A DNA stretch of 9,413 nucleotides from Chloroflexi bacterium RBG_16_51_16 (lineage in GTDB: Bacteria; Chloroflexota; Anaerolineae; Anaerolineales; Villigracilaceae): assembly GCA_001796785.1 (NCBI GenBank), contig MGNL01000084.1, positions 1-9,413 of the forward strand. The letters run 5' to 3'. A program made the position numbers and the translations under genes. Below the pieces are notes generated by a model. It saw nothing but the letters and a program-made list of their open reading frames with translations. It was not told the DNA's origin and ran no database searches. Of the stretch, positions 1 through 7,056 are shown piece after piece (the first letter of the stretch is position 1; each line of letters opens with the position of its first letter).

Positions 1-300
1 GCCGGTTGCGCCGAAGAGGTGGGTACTCCCGGAGGCGCCTCCGGAGAAAAATGGCAATCCAGCGATGCCCTCGATCAGATAAAGGCTCAGGGCAGCTCCA
101 CCTCTTCTCGCTCCCATGAGTGCACCGACCAATAAGACGGCGAAGGTCTGGCCGGTGATAGGCACAGGCATTAGAGGGATTTCGATTTGAGCGAACAGCG
201 CAACGAGCAAGCTCCCTGAAACGATCAGGAGCAGGTCTTGTACCCATTCTGGGATTCGGGTCAGGTAACGGTTGGACAGGGTCACGGATAAGGTCGTCAT
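1..300 (-). CDS. bioY: BioY biotin transporter, N-terminal part
   Basis: The first 100 codons of a BioY family protein, the substrate-binding membrane S-component of ECF-type biotin uptake; the gene continues past the left edge. The ATG is at 300-298, with an AGGA ribosome site four bases upstream. After a short polar N-terminus come a hydrophobic helix (about residues 22-38) and a second one (about 50-65) that begins just after PLMPVPITGQTF. That segment, followed by GARRGG and the LYLIEGIAGLPFF stretch, is highly characteristic of BioY. The start overlaps the stop of the upstream small ORF (ATGA), so translation is probably coupled. BioY works either alone or with the EcfAT energising module; no EcfA or EcfT gene is visible here. 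I saw no clear biotin operator upstream. The family call is firm; the length and C-terminus cannot be judged. Confidence 0.93.
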   Translation of the reverse strand, partial: MTTLSVTLSNRYLTRIPEWVQDLLLIVSGSLLVALFAQIEIPLMPVPITGQTFAVLLVGALMGARRGGAALSLYLIEGIAGLPFFSGGASGSTHLFGATG

Positions 301-452
301 TTTTTCCTTTCAAATATCTGTAACGATAAATCTGCCAGTGTCGGTTGACTGATCTCCTGGAGCTCAACACACCTTTGGTGCGAGGGTTTGTTTATTTTAT
401 TGAGCCGATTCAAATCGATGGGTGTGCCGATGAGTTTGGTTTTATTGGGCAT
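297..452 (-). CDS. 51-aa small ORF upstream of bioY, resembling the tail of a predicted GTPase
   Basis: A 51-codon ORF between argS and bioY. Its ATG (452-450) has a strong AAGGAG site (463-458) five bases upstream, and its TGA shares ATGA with the bioY start. The in-frame TAA upstream prevents a longer reading frame. The protein reads MPNKTKLIGTPIDLNRLNKI and continues with KP, an ELQEI segment and PTLADL, ending in FERKK. From memory, GTPIDL-R-INKP followed by ELQEI and PTL matches the extreme C-terminus of the COG2403 predicted GTPases (cyclic 2,3-diphosphoglycerate synthetase-like). In those the middle is RVRYEL-like, whereas here it is HQRCVEL. It lacks all P-loop parts, so it cannot be an active GTPase. 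It is either a remnant kept because it couples bioY to argS, or a real microprotein. The ORF and its signals are seen directly; the family match is inference. Confidence 0.55.
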   Translation of the reverse strand: MPNKTKLIGTPIDLNRLNKINKPSHQRCVELQEISQPTLADLSLQIFERKK

Positions 453-477
453 ACCTTCTCCTTGAATTTGGATTTAA

Positions 478-2298
478 TTACATGACCTCGGGTGCCTGGA
501 TATCGAGCAGCCGCAGAGCTGAGGCGATAACCTGTTTTGCGGCCGCGACCAGGCGCAGCCTGGAAAGGCGGATGTTCTGGTCTGTGTTTTGCAGAACCGG
601 TGCCGCATGGTAAAAAGAATGGAACGCATCTGCAAGCTGATACGCGTATGTGGCCATGACGAGCGGTCGGTATTCGCCGGCGGCTTGTTCCACCGTCGAA
701 GGAAATCTCGATAAGAGATTGATGAGTTGGACCTCATGCTGTTCCATCTCATAATTAAACGAGGCTGACATTTTTACCAATTTCTTTGGATCAAGGGCTG
801 ATTTGCGCAAGATGCTGTTCGCACGCACATGCGCGTTCTGGATATAAGGTCCGGTGTGCCCTTCGAAGCTCAGGGCTTCGTCCATATCGAAAACTATATC
901 TCTGTTGTTATCGACGGACAGCATCGAATATGCAAGGGCACCCAGGCCGATCTGCTCTGCGATCCGCCTGCGTTCTTCCTCGGAAAGCTCGGGGCTTTTA
1001 GCGGACTCGACGGCCAGGACGCGGCGGACCGCTTCACCGAGCACATCCATGAACAAGACTACTCTCCCCTTTCTGGCTGACATGGTTCCTTCCGGCAGGG
1101 TCACAAAACCATAACTCAGATGATGACATTTCCTGGCCTGTTCAAATCCCCATAGTTCGAGGATCTTGAACGCCTGCTGGAGATGTAAATTCTGCCGGTA
1201 GTCCACCACATAGATCGATCGGTCAACATGGTATTTCTCAAACTTGACCTTAGCCAGTGCCAGATCTTTGGTTAAGTAGAGTGTGGTTCCGTCGGAACGC
1301 AGAAGGATGTTGCTGCGGTATTTTTCCTTCTCGAGACCAAGTTTCTCGTCGATATCGATGATCACGGCACCACCTTTGGGTCGTTCATCGTCGGCTATCC
1401 CCTTCGCGATCAATTCTTCAACGATTGCTTTCGAGGGTTCGTCCACTTCGCTCTCAAAAAACCAGACATCCATCCTGATATCCAGGATCCGCAGAATGTC
1501 CTGAAGTTCGGCAAGGCTCCATTCCCTTGTCTTCAACCAAAGATCACGAACATACGGATCTCCTGCATCCCACTTCCGATACAATTCACGGCGTTCGGCA
1601 TCAAAAGCCTCCCGCCTGGCTTTTTGGGATGGTGCTTCACCTTCAAGAGGTTCGAGCAGGGCTGTGGCTTCTGCATAGATCTTTAATAACCACTGTCCGC
1701 GTTCGTGGATCCCTTGGGGCTCTTGATCCTTATAAAATTTATCGTACGCCCAAAGGATTGTTATAACGCCTAAACCGATGTCCCCGGGGTAGGTTGCCCT
1801 GATCGTTTCAAAGCCGGCAAACTCGACCAGCCTTGATAGTGACTCTCCCAAAAGCGCATTCCGAGCATGGCCAATGTGAAAGGAATGATGCGTATTGGGT
1901 TGTGCATATTCGACCATGACTCGCTCAGACCTGGAACGACCCCGTCCAAACTCCGTACCCGCAGTAAGGATCTCATCCACTACCCTCCGGGCAAATTCGG
2001 ATGAGTCAAAATAAAGGTTCAAATAACCCTTGACTGCCTCAATTTTGCGGATCCCATCCAGTTTACCAAGATGATCGCGAACCTGATCGGCAATTTCTTG
2101 GGCTCTTTGCGGTACGGGCATCCCATGTTCTTTTCCGGATTTCGCTTCATCCGCTGCTGTCTGGAAAAAGGAGGTTGAGATTCCCCACTCGCCGGTGAAA
2201 GGGATCACGCTCCACTTGAGTGAGTTGAAGGGTATGCCCCTTGATTCGCAAAATTTGAGGATGCGCGCTTCAACGTTTTGTTGCTCTTTGGTGAACAT
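478..2298 (-). CDS. argS: Arginyl-tRNA synthetase
   Basis: Class I aminoacyl-tRNA synthetase that charges tRNA-Arg with arginine using ATP in the cytoplasm; an essential translation enzyme. The 606 residues are in the usual 550-600 range. The N-terminal Arg-tRNA-synthetase domain spans about residues 5-110. The catalytic core begins with VEYAQPNTHHSFHIGHARN; the HIGH signature is at 141-144. The second signature is MSARKG (406-411), the degenerate KMSK loop usual in ArgRS. GHTGPYIQNAH near 480 leads into the helical DALR anticodon-binding domain, which ends in the typical LLDIQAPEVM. The ATG at 2298 begins the N-terminal domain at the expected place, but there is no convincing ribosome site: the nearest AGGA is about 17 bases upstream. 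The small ORF and bioY follow 25 bases after the stop, probably co-transcribed. The rpsT terminator lies upstream, so argS should have its own promoter. Confidence 0.97.
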   Translation of the reverse strand: MFTKEQQNVEARILKFCESRGIPFNSLKWSVIPFTGEWGISTSFFQTAADEAKSGKEHGMPVPQRAQEIADQVRDHLGKLDGIRKIEAVKGYLNLYFDSSEFARRVVDEILTAGTEFGRGRSRSERVMVEYAQPNTHHSFHIGHARNALLGESLSRLVEFAGFETIRATYPGDIGLGVITILWAYDKFYKDQEPQGIHERGQWLLKIYAEATALLEPLEGEAPSQKARREAFDAERRELYRKWDAGDPYVRDLWLKTREWSLAELQDILRILDIRMDVWFFESEVDEPSKAIVEELIAKGIADDERPKGGAVIIDIDEKLGLEKEKYRSNILLRSDGTTLYLTKDLALAKVKFEKYHVDRSIYVVDYRQNLHLQQAFKILELWGFEQARKCHHLSYGFVTLPEGTMSARKGRVVLFMDVLGEAVRRVLAVESAKSPELSEEERRRIAEQIGLGALAYSMLSVDNNRDIVFDMDEALSFEGHTGPYIQNAHVRANSILRKSALDPKKLVKMSASFNYEMEQHEVQLINLLSRFPSTVEQAAGEYRPLVMATYAYQLADAFHSFYHAAPVLQNTDQNIRLSRLRLVAAAKQVIASALRLLDIQAPEVM

Positions 2299-2359
2299 TC
2301 GGATTTTTGTTTTGATCCTGCAGGGTTGTTACCTGGATTTATTTCGTCGCCTGGTTGAC

Positions 2360-2389
2360 TGCATAAATCATTCGAACCATAAATGTCAA
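2360..2389 (-). promoter_or_regulatory. Possible argS promoter
   Basis: A perfect TTGACA -35 box (2389-2384, minus strand) lies just downstream of the rpsT terminator. The possible -10 boxes are poor: TTATGC at 17 bases or TATGCA at 18. The position between a terminator and argS makes a promoter expected here; the exact -10 is uncertain. The leader to argS would be about 55 bases. I saw no T-box-like conserved element in it. Confidence 0.35.
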
Positions 2390-2439
2390 ATAATAAACCC
2401 AATGATTATATCAGCCCGTCTTTCCTATTGATGATCCGG

Positions 2440-2475
2440 AAAAAAATAACGGGAGCGTTTTTGCGCTCCCGTTAT
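2440..2475 (-). terminator. Rho-independent terminator after rpsT
   Basis: A perfect 12-bp stem (2446-2457 with 2464-2475, ATAACGGGAGCG against its complement) with a 6-base loop. Read on the minus strand it is followed by seven U (A at 2440-2446 on the plus strand). It begins 15 bases past the rpsT stop codon and insulates rpsT from argS. Confidence 0.93.
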
Positions 2476-2490
2476 ATGCATTTGATACGA

Positions 2491-2919
2491 TTATTTCTTT
2501 ACTGCTTTTTTAGCAGCAGGCTTCTTTGCCGCTTGTTTTTTAACTGGAGCACCTTTCTTGGCTGCGCCTTTTTTCTTCGAGGCGGCGCCGGTTTCGATTT
2601 CACCCTCGGTCATCTCAACCGCGGTCGATTGAGGTTCCATGACAACCGGGATCGGTTGTGCATTCGCGGCAGCCAGGCGCTTCATCAACCTGCTTTTACG
2701 CCTGGACGCGTTATTGCGATGAATTGCCCCTCGTTCAGCAGCCTTATCGAGGATCCGGATTGCATGCATGAGCGCTTCTTTTGAATTGGGTGCATTCGTA
2801 TCGATGCTTACGCGTGCCTGGCTGACTGCCGAGCGGGCTGACCCGCGATAGTCACGGTTGCGCAGCCTCCGTCGATCGTTCTGGCGGTTGCGTTTGATCT
2901 GTGATTTTAAGTTGGCCAA
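2491..2919 (-). CDS. rpsT: Ribosomal protein S20 with Lys/Ala-rich C-terminal extension
   Basis: Small-subunit protein S20, which binds 16S rRNA and helps 30S assembly. Residues 1-88 form the whole S20 fold: MANLKSQIKRNRQNDRRRLR at the start, the AVSQARVSID middle, and GAIHRNNASRRKSRLMKRLA at the end. S20 is usually about 85-90 residues; this one has 142. The extra ~50 residues are first acidic/neutral (about 90-112) and then a basic tail of repeated KK/AAKK units ending KKAVKK, probably disordered and RNA-binding. The start is TTG (2919-2917), fixed by the S20 N-terminus and by a strong GGAGG site (2930-2926) six bases upstream. S20 of E. coli also starts with TTG, where the weak start matters for autogenous control. 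A leader hairpin, its own promoter and a terminator suggest a single-gene transcript. Confidence 0.95.
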   Translation of the reverse strand: MANLKSQIKRNRQNDRRRLRNRDYRGSARSAVSQARVSIDTNAPNSKEALMHAIRILDKAAERGAIHRNNASRRKSRLMKRLAAANAQPIPVVMEPQSTAVEMTEGEIETGAASKKKGAAKKGAPVKKQAAKKPAAKKAVKK

Positions 2920-2932
2920 GATGTTCCTCCAA

Positions 2933-2954
2933 ATCCATCCGGTTCGGGATGGAT
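2933..2954 (-). promoter_or_regulatory. Leader hairpin next to the rpsT ribosome-binding site
   Basis: On the rpsT transcript, ATCCATCC pairs perfectly with GGATGGAT (8 bp) around a CGAACC loop, ending only two bases before GGAGG. The 5' arm is CCATCCATCC, so the stem can also form in a register shifted by four bases. A position touching the ribosome site, combined with a TTG start, fits translational feedback by S20 as known in E. coli, but that role is inferred. Confidence 0.5.
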
Positions 2955-2985
2955 GGTTTCATTCGAATGTCTGACGCGAAGGCGT

Positions 2986-3014
2986 ATTTTACATGAAGGC
3001 GGTCAATTTGTATA
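2986..3014 (-). promoter_or_regulatory. Likely rpsT promoter
   Basis: Minus-strand -35 TATACA (3014-3009; 4 of 6 consensus), a 17-base spacer, and -10 TAAAAT (2991-2986; 5 of 6). The start site would fall near 2979, giving a leader of about 60 bases that contains the hairpin. Confidence 0.5.
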
Positions 3015-3033
3015 GGAAGGATTCTACCTTCCT
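3014..3033 (-). terminator. Weak hairpin at the end of the LysM gene
   Basis: AGGAAGG (3014-3020) and CCTTCCT (3027-3033) form a 7-bp stem with a 6-base loop, overlapping the stop codon of the LysM gene. No U-run follows, so termination would be weak at best and some uvrA/LysM readthrough into rpsT is possible. Confidence 0.25.
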
Positions 3034-3785
3034 CACGGTGTCTGGGTCGGTGTTACGGGCGTGGAGGGTGTGCTCGTCGGTGGGCGGGTGGCTGTGGGGG
3101 TTACCAGGTTGACTGGAATGATCAGCAGCTGGCCGACATTGATGGCGTTGGGATCCGTCAGGTCATTCTCTTTGATGATCGCTTCTTCGGTGCTGTTGAA
3201 TTTCGATGCGATCAGGGACAAATTGTCTCCCGATTCAACCGTGTACTCGATCTTCGTACCTGGCCGCACATTGGCGGGGATGGGCGTTGCCGTAGGAACT
3301 TCCATTCCAGGGTTGGGAATGGTAAGCAACAAACCTGGGAAGACGATTGGCGAATTGGAGTCAGGGTCTATGCAGATGCCACCGCCTGTTTCTTCAACGC
3401 ATGGGTTCAGGAACATGATGAGTTTGATTTTTTCCTGGCCCAGGCTGAATCTCTCCGCGATCAGGAACAGCGAATCGCCTTCCCTGACGGTGTAGGAAAA
3501 AGGAGCCGAAGGAGTTGCAGTTGCAGACTGGGTCGGTGTCGCAGTTATTGTGGGGGTTTCTGAAGGCAGAGGGGTAATGGTTGGAGTCAGGGTAAGTGTT
3601 GGAGTCGGTGTATCGGTCGCAAACATAGCGTTCAGTGGTTTTCCAGGCTGGGTAAGCCAGAATCCAAGTACAGCCAATCCACCAAGGATCAGGATGATCG
3701 CAAGGATCGGTACAAGGTTCGGTGTACCCGATCGTCTTCGATGGGGAGGCTTTTTCGCCAACGGATATTGATAGGATTTTTGCAT
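3033..3785 (-). CDS. Membrane-anchored protein with two LysM domains
   Basis: A predicted surface protein anchored by one N-terminal helix, with LysM modules outside the membrane that bind peptidoglycan or related glycans. Numbering from MQKSYQYPL: a basic cytoplasmic stretch (KKPPHRRR), a membrane helix at about 24-45, a Thr/Pro/Ser linker at 54-94, LysM 1 at about 96-157 (YTVREGDSLFLIAERF), a second short linker, LysM 2 at about 179-226 (YTVESGDNLSLIASKF, ending QLLIIP), and a Thr/Pro tail. LysM 1 is longer than the usual ~45 residues because of an insertion with two cysteines (NPCVEETGGGICIDPDSN), perhaps a disulfide. There is no catalytic domain. An ATG 10 codons upstream (3815) is an alternative start; neither has a strong ribosome site. 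It follows uvrA at a short distance and may share its transcript. Function beyond wall binding is unknown. Confidence 0.85.
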   Translation of the reverse strand: MQKSYQYPLAKKPPHRRRSGTPNLVPILAIILILGGLAVLGFWLTQPGKPLNAMFATDTPTPTLTLTPTITPLPSETPTITATPTQSATATPSAPFSYTVREGDSLFLIAERFSLGQEKIKLIMFLNPCVEETGGGICIDPDSNSPIVFPGLLLTIPNPGMEVPTATPIPANVRPGTKIEYTVESGDNLSLIASKFNSTEEAIIKENDLTDPNAINVGQLLIIPVNLVTPTATRPPTSTPSTPVTPTQTP

Positions 3786-3832
3786 GCTCTCTGCTTGCCG
3801 CAGCGAGCGTACCATCCGCCCGTTGCATCCTG

Positions 3833-3852
3833 CTGAGATTGTCCGCTCTCAG
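3833..3852 (-). other. Intercistronic hairpin between uvrA and the LysM gene
   Basis: CTGAGA and TCTCAG form a 6-bp stem with an 8-base loop, starting 22 bases after the uvrA stop. No U-run follows, so it is not a standard terminator. It could affect mRNA stability or be chance. Confidence 0.25.
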
Positions 3853-3874
3853 GAGATTAAATTCTACCTGACTT

Positions 3875-6754
3875 TCAAGATTTCAGGTGCGCCTTGAGAA
3901 ATTGACCGGTGTAGGACACTTTGGATTTCAGGATTTCTTCCGGTGTCCCTTCCGCGATCAGTTCGCCTCCGCGTTCGCCGCCCTCAGGACCGAGATCGAT
4001 CAACCAGTCTGCGACTTTAATGATGTCCAGGTTATGTTCGATGATCAGGACCGAATTTCCAGCCTCGACCAATCGCTGCAGCACTTCGATCAGTTTATGC
4101 ACGTCCGCAGCATGCAATCCTACGGAGGGTTCGTCCAATACATACAGCGTTCGGCCGGTCGCACGCCGTGAGAGTTCCTTGGATAATTTCACCCGCTGTG
4201 CTTCGCCACCGGAGAGGGTCGTGGCAGGTTGGCCGACTCGGATGTATCCGAGACCCACTTCCTGCAGAAGTTTCAACTTGTTTAGCATGGGTGGGTAGTT
4301 TTTGAATTCCTCCAGAGCATGGTCCACGGTCATATCCAGGACATCTGCGATGCTGTATTTTTCCCTGAAAAGGACCTGCAGCGTTTCGCGGTTGAACCGT
4401 TTTCCATGGCAGACATCGCAGGGTACATAAACATCCGGAAGGAATTGCATCTCGATCCGCAATTCGCCTTGTCCCTGGCAGGCTTCACAACGACCGCCGT
4501 GGACATTGAACGAAAAACGGCCGGGTTTGTAACCGCGTATCTTGCTTTCGGGAAGTTCCGCGTACAGTTTTCTGATTTCGTCAAACAGCCCGGTGTAGGT
4601 TCCCGGATTGGAACGTGGTGTTCTGCCGATAGGGGATTGGTCGATATTGATGATTTTGTCCAGGTGTTCGACGCCTTCGATCCGGTCGTGATCTCCTGCC
4701 TGGGTTCGTGCCCCCATTAACTCCCGAGCCAATTCATTATATAGAACATCGCTCATCAAGGTGGATTTTCCGGAACCGCTCACTCCTGTGATGCAAACCA
4801 GCTTTCCAAGCGGGATGTTAATCGAGAGATTTTTAAGATTGTTGGCCCGCGCGCCGACGATGCGCAGGATCTTTCCATTGCCGTTTCTGCGATCTTTCGG
4901 GATTTCGATGGACTTGCGACCGGAGAGATATTGCCCCGTCAAAGATTTGGGGTGCTTGAGGATATCCTCTGGTTTTCCCTCCGCTATCAACTGGCCTCCA
5001 TGTTCGCCAGCCGCAGGTCCGAGATCGATGATCCAATCCGCGCTCCGAATGGTCTCATCATCGTGTTCCACCACTAGGACTGTATTCCCTAGATCCCTTA
5101 AACCTTTTAAAGTATCGAGCAATCGGTTGTTATCGCGTGCATGCAGGCCGATGGAAGGTTCATCCAGAACGTATAACACTCCCACCAGCCTTGAACCTAC
5201 CTGGGTTGCCAGCCGAATCCTTTGCGCTTCTCCGCCGGAAAGCGTTGTGGCTGAGCGGTTTAAGGTTAGGTATTCCAGGCCGACGTTGACGAGAAATCCC
5301 AGGCGTTCACTGATTTCCTTTAATACGCGCTCGGCGATTGCCTTTTGGCGGTTGGTTAATGGGGATTTTGTTCCGCTTAATTTTTGGATCCATTCCAAAG
5401 TCCGGGATACTGGCCAGGATGTCAGCTCAATGATATTCGCATCATCGATCGTGACAGCCAGGGCGGCTGGATTCAATCGTTTGCCCTTGCAGGTTGGGCA
5501 GGGTCGATCGGACATGAACTCGGATATCTTTTCGCGGATGTATTCCGAGTTGGTCTCGCGGTAGCGTCGCTCTAGATTGGTGATCACACCCTCGAAGGCG
5601 CGCTGGAACTTGAATTCATTTCCGTTTGATCCTTTGTAGGTCATCGGGATTTGCCGGTCCCCGGTGCCGTACAACACGACATCCATCTGGGCAGTTTTTA
5701 ATTCGCGCACGGGTTTATCCAGGTCTATCTTGTAAATCCGGGCAGCGTTTTGCAGGCTCTGCCAGTAATATCCGCCCTCTTCCTTCGGTCCGCTCCATTC
5801 AAGACTTGCAATGGCTCCCTCGTTAAGGGAGCGCTCGGGATCGGGGATGATGCGTTCGGGGTCGATCTCCAGTTTTGAACCGAGTCCCTGGCACTCCGGG
5901 CATGCTCCGTGAGGAGTGTTGAAGGAAAAAGTCCTTGGTTCGATCTCTGGAATGCTGATGCCGTGTTCGGGGCAAGCCAGGTGCTCGGAATAGGAAATGT
6001 CCTCCTTGGTGTCAACCAGGTGGATGACGATATAGCCTTCCCCGAATTTGAGTGCGGTCTCTATTGAATCCGTGAGACGCGTGCGTGCATTCTTGTGTTC
6101 CTCGCGTTCCTCAGGATGGCTGATCACCAGCCTGTCGACCACGGCTTCGATGGTGTGCTGTTTGTACCGGTCGAGGTTGATCTCATCATCCAAATTATGG
6201 ACCGTATCGTCTACCCGGGCGCGGGTAAAACCTGCTTTACGGATTTCTTCGAATACTGCCTGGTAGGTGCCTTTGCGGCCTCGCACGAGCGGTGCCAGGA
6301 GCAGGAGCCGCGTCCCTTCAGGCAGTTTCTCGACCGCGTCCACGATCTCCTGCGCGGATTGTTTGACGACCTCCCGTCCGCAGATGGGACAATGAGGTAT
6401 TCCCGCACGTGCGAACAACAACCGGAGGAAGTCGTAAATTTCTGTGACCGTTCCGACCGTCGAACGCGGGTTATGCGAGGTGGATTTTTGATCGATGGAG
6501 ACCGCAGGGGAGAGGCCTTCAATATAGTCCACATCTGGTTTGTCCATCTGGCCGATGAACTGGCGCGCATACGCTGAAAGGGATTCCACGTATCGCCGTT
6601 GACCTTCAGCAAAAATAGTGTCGAATGCCAGGGAGGATTTTCCTGAGCCTGACAGGCCGGTGATGACTACGAATTTATTTCTTGGTATCTCAACGGTGAT
6701 GTTTTTTAAGTTGTGGACTCGTGCGCCGACGACCCGGATAACATTGGATGACAT
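3875..6754 (-). CDS. uvrA: Excinuclease ABC subunit A (UvrA)
   Basis: Damage-recognition ATPase of nucleotide excision repair; a UvrA dimer with UvrB scans DNA and loads UvrB at lesions. At 959 residues it is full length. Two ABC ATPase units are seen: Walker A GLSGSGKSS (33-41) with signature LSGGEAQRIRLA (505-516) and Walker B LYVLDEPSIGLH (527-538); then Walker A GVSGSGKST (657-665) with LSGGEAQRVKL (847-857) and YVLDEPSVGLH (871-881). The C-terminal zinc module is C756-x2-C759-x19-C779-x2-C782. The first zinc module reads CPEH (261-264) and CPEC (285-288), so one cysteine is replaced by histidine, a variant I recall in other bacteria. The ATG at 6754 has AAAGG six bases upstream. uvrB and uvrC are not nearby. 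The gene diverges from the sigma factor gene. I saw no clear SOS box: the GAAC before the start has no matching GTTC. Confidence 0.98.
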   Translation of the reverse strand: MSSNVIRVVGARVHNLKNITVEIPRNKFVVITGLSGSGKSSLAFDTIFAEGQRRYVESLSAYARQFIGQMDKPDVDYIEGLSPAVSIDQKSTSHNPRSTVGTVTEIYDFLRLLFARAGIPHCPICGREVVKQSAQEIVDAVEKLPEGTRLLLLAPLVRGRKGTYQAVFEEIRKAGFTRARVDDTVHNLDDEINLDRYKQHTIEAVVDRLVISHPEEREEHKNARTRLTDSIETALKFGEGYIVIHLVDTKEDISYSEHLACPEHGISIPEIEPRTFSFNTPHGACPECQGLGSKLEIDPERIIPDPERSLNEGAIASLEWSGPKEEGGYYWQSLQNAARIYKIDLDKPVRELKTAQMDVVLYGTGDRQIPMTYKGSNGNEFKFQRAFEGVITNLERRYRETNSEYIREKISEFMSDRPCPTCKGKRLNPAALAVTIDDANIIELTSWPVSRTLEWIQKLSGTKSPLTNRQKAIAERVLKEISERLGFLVNVGLEYLTLNRSATTLSGGEAQRIRLATQVGSRLVGVLYVLDEPSIGLHARDNNRLLDTLKGLRDLGNTVLVVEHDDETIRSADWIIDLGPAAGEHGGQLIAEGKPEDILKHPKSLTGQYLSGRKSIEIPKDRRNGNGKILRIVGARANNLKNLSINIPLGKLVCITGVSGSGKSTLMSDVLYNELARELMGARTQAGDHDRIEGVEHLDKIINIDQSPIGRTPRSNPGTYTGLFDEIRKLYAELPESKIRGYKPGRFSFNVHGGRCEACQGQGELRIEMQFLPDVYVPCDVCHGKRFNRETLQVLFREKYSIADVLDMTVDHALEEFKNYPPMLNKLKLLQEVGLGYIRVGQPATTLSGGEAQRVKLSKELSRRATGRTLYVLDEPSVGLHAADVHKLIEVLQRLVEAGNSVLIIEHNLDIIKVADWLIDLGPEGGERGGELIAEGTPEEILKSKVSYTGQFLKAHLKS

Positions 6755-6773
6755 GTTCGACCTTTATTGAATA

Positions 6774-6782
6774 ATGATAGCA
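6774..6782 (-). promoter_or_regulatory. Extended -10 promoter candidate for uvrA
   Basis: TGC-TATCAT on the minus strand is an extended -10 (TG-N plus 5 of 6 of TATAAT). A start near 6767 leaves a 12-13-base leader that still contains the AAAGG ribosome site. There is no good -35 at 17 bases (TTTTAT). A perfect TATAAT lies a little further upstream, without a partner -35. Confidence 0.45.
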
Positions 6783-6981
6783 CATTTGTTTCAATTATAA
6801 AATCCGGCAATTTGACTTTTATGCAGGACTATTTTCCAAATTGCAGCCAGGTTTTCAATTTGAATCTGGTTTTCTCAAAGTCAGCTAAATCAACAGGCTA
6901 TCCCGGCTGGATGCGCGACGAAAAGACATAGAATTATACCAACCGGTTTTTCTAATGCCTGAAAGTGCGTGAAATACCGCA
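6783..6981. other. Divergent intergenic region between uvrA and the sigma factor
   Basis: About 200 AT-rich bases with no plausible gene on either strand. A short near-repeat (AGGTTTTCAA and TGGTTTTCTC, near 6850 and 6868) is too weak to name as an operator. Promoter candidates sit at both ends. Confidence 0.6.
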
Positions 6982-6990
6982 TGTTATACT
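6982..6990 (+). promoter_or_regulatory. Extended -10 promoter candidate for the sigma factor gene
   Basis: TGT-TATACT matches TG-N-TATAAT in 5 of 6 of the core. There is no vegetative -35 at 17 bases (AAAGTG). The start would be near 6997, giving a leader of about 60 bases. If the factor activates itself, a different -35/-10 pair would be needed; I could not identify one. Confidence 0.45.
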
Positions 6991-7033
6991 CCCAGCAACT
7001 TCCAAAATCCGTCGGGGTTATTTTTAGCAGAAT

Positions 7034-7049
7034 TCCCTGCCGGTAGGGA
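7034..7049 (+). promoter_or_regulatory. Small hairpin holding the sigma gene ribosome site
   Basis: TCCCT (7034-7038) pairs with AGGGA (7045-7049) around a 6-base loop. AGGG is the best ribosome-binding candidate for the TTG start at 7057, so the stem would hide it. With only 5 bp it is a weak structure; a control role is speculative. Confidence 0.3.
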
Positions 7050-7056
7050 CGACGAT

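Noticed and set aside
2383..2784. 133-codon plus-strand frame across the rpsT terminator
   Set aside because: It runs antisense through the terminator and the S20 gene, where the minus-strand product is unmistakable.
3061..3495. 144-codon plus-strand frame opposite the LysM gene
   Set aside because: The Gly/Val-rich translation is the mirror of Thr/Pro-rich repeats; no ribosome site and no family resemblance.
3550..3640. Tandem DNA repeat in the LysM gene linker
   Set aside because: The repetition comes from coding a Thr/Pro-rich linker; units vary in sequence and length, so it is low-complexity coding, not a separate repeat element.
4761..5564. 267-codon open frame on the plus strand inside uvrA
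   Set aside because: It is the reverse reading of the uvrA ABC region; the translation is Ser/Arg/Pro-rich with no domain, and uvrA is certain on the other strand.
6742..6768. GAAC near the uvrA start as an SOS (LexA) box
   Set aside because: The half-site GAAC has no GTTC partner at the right spacing; not a palindrome.
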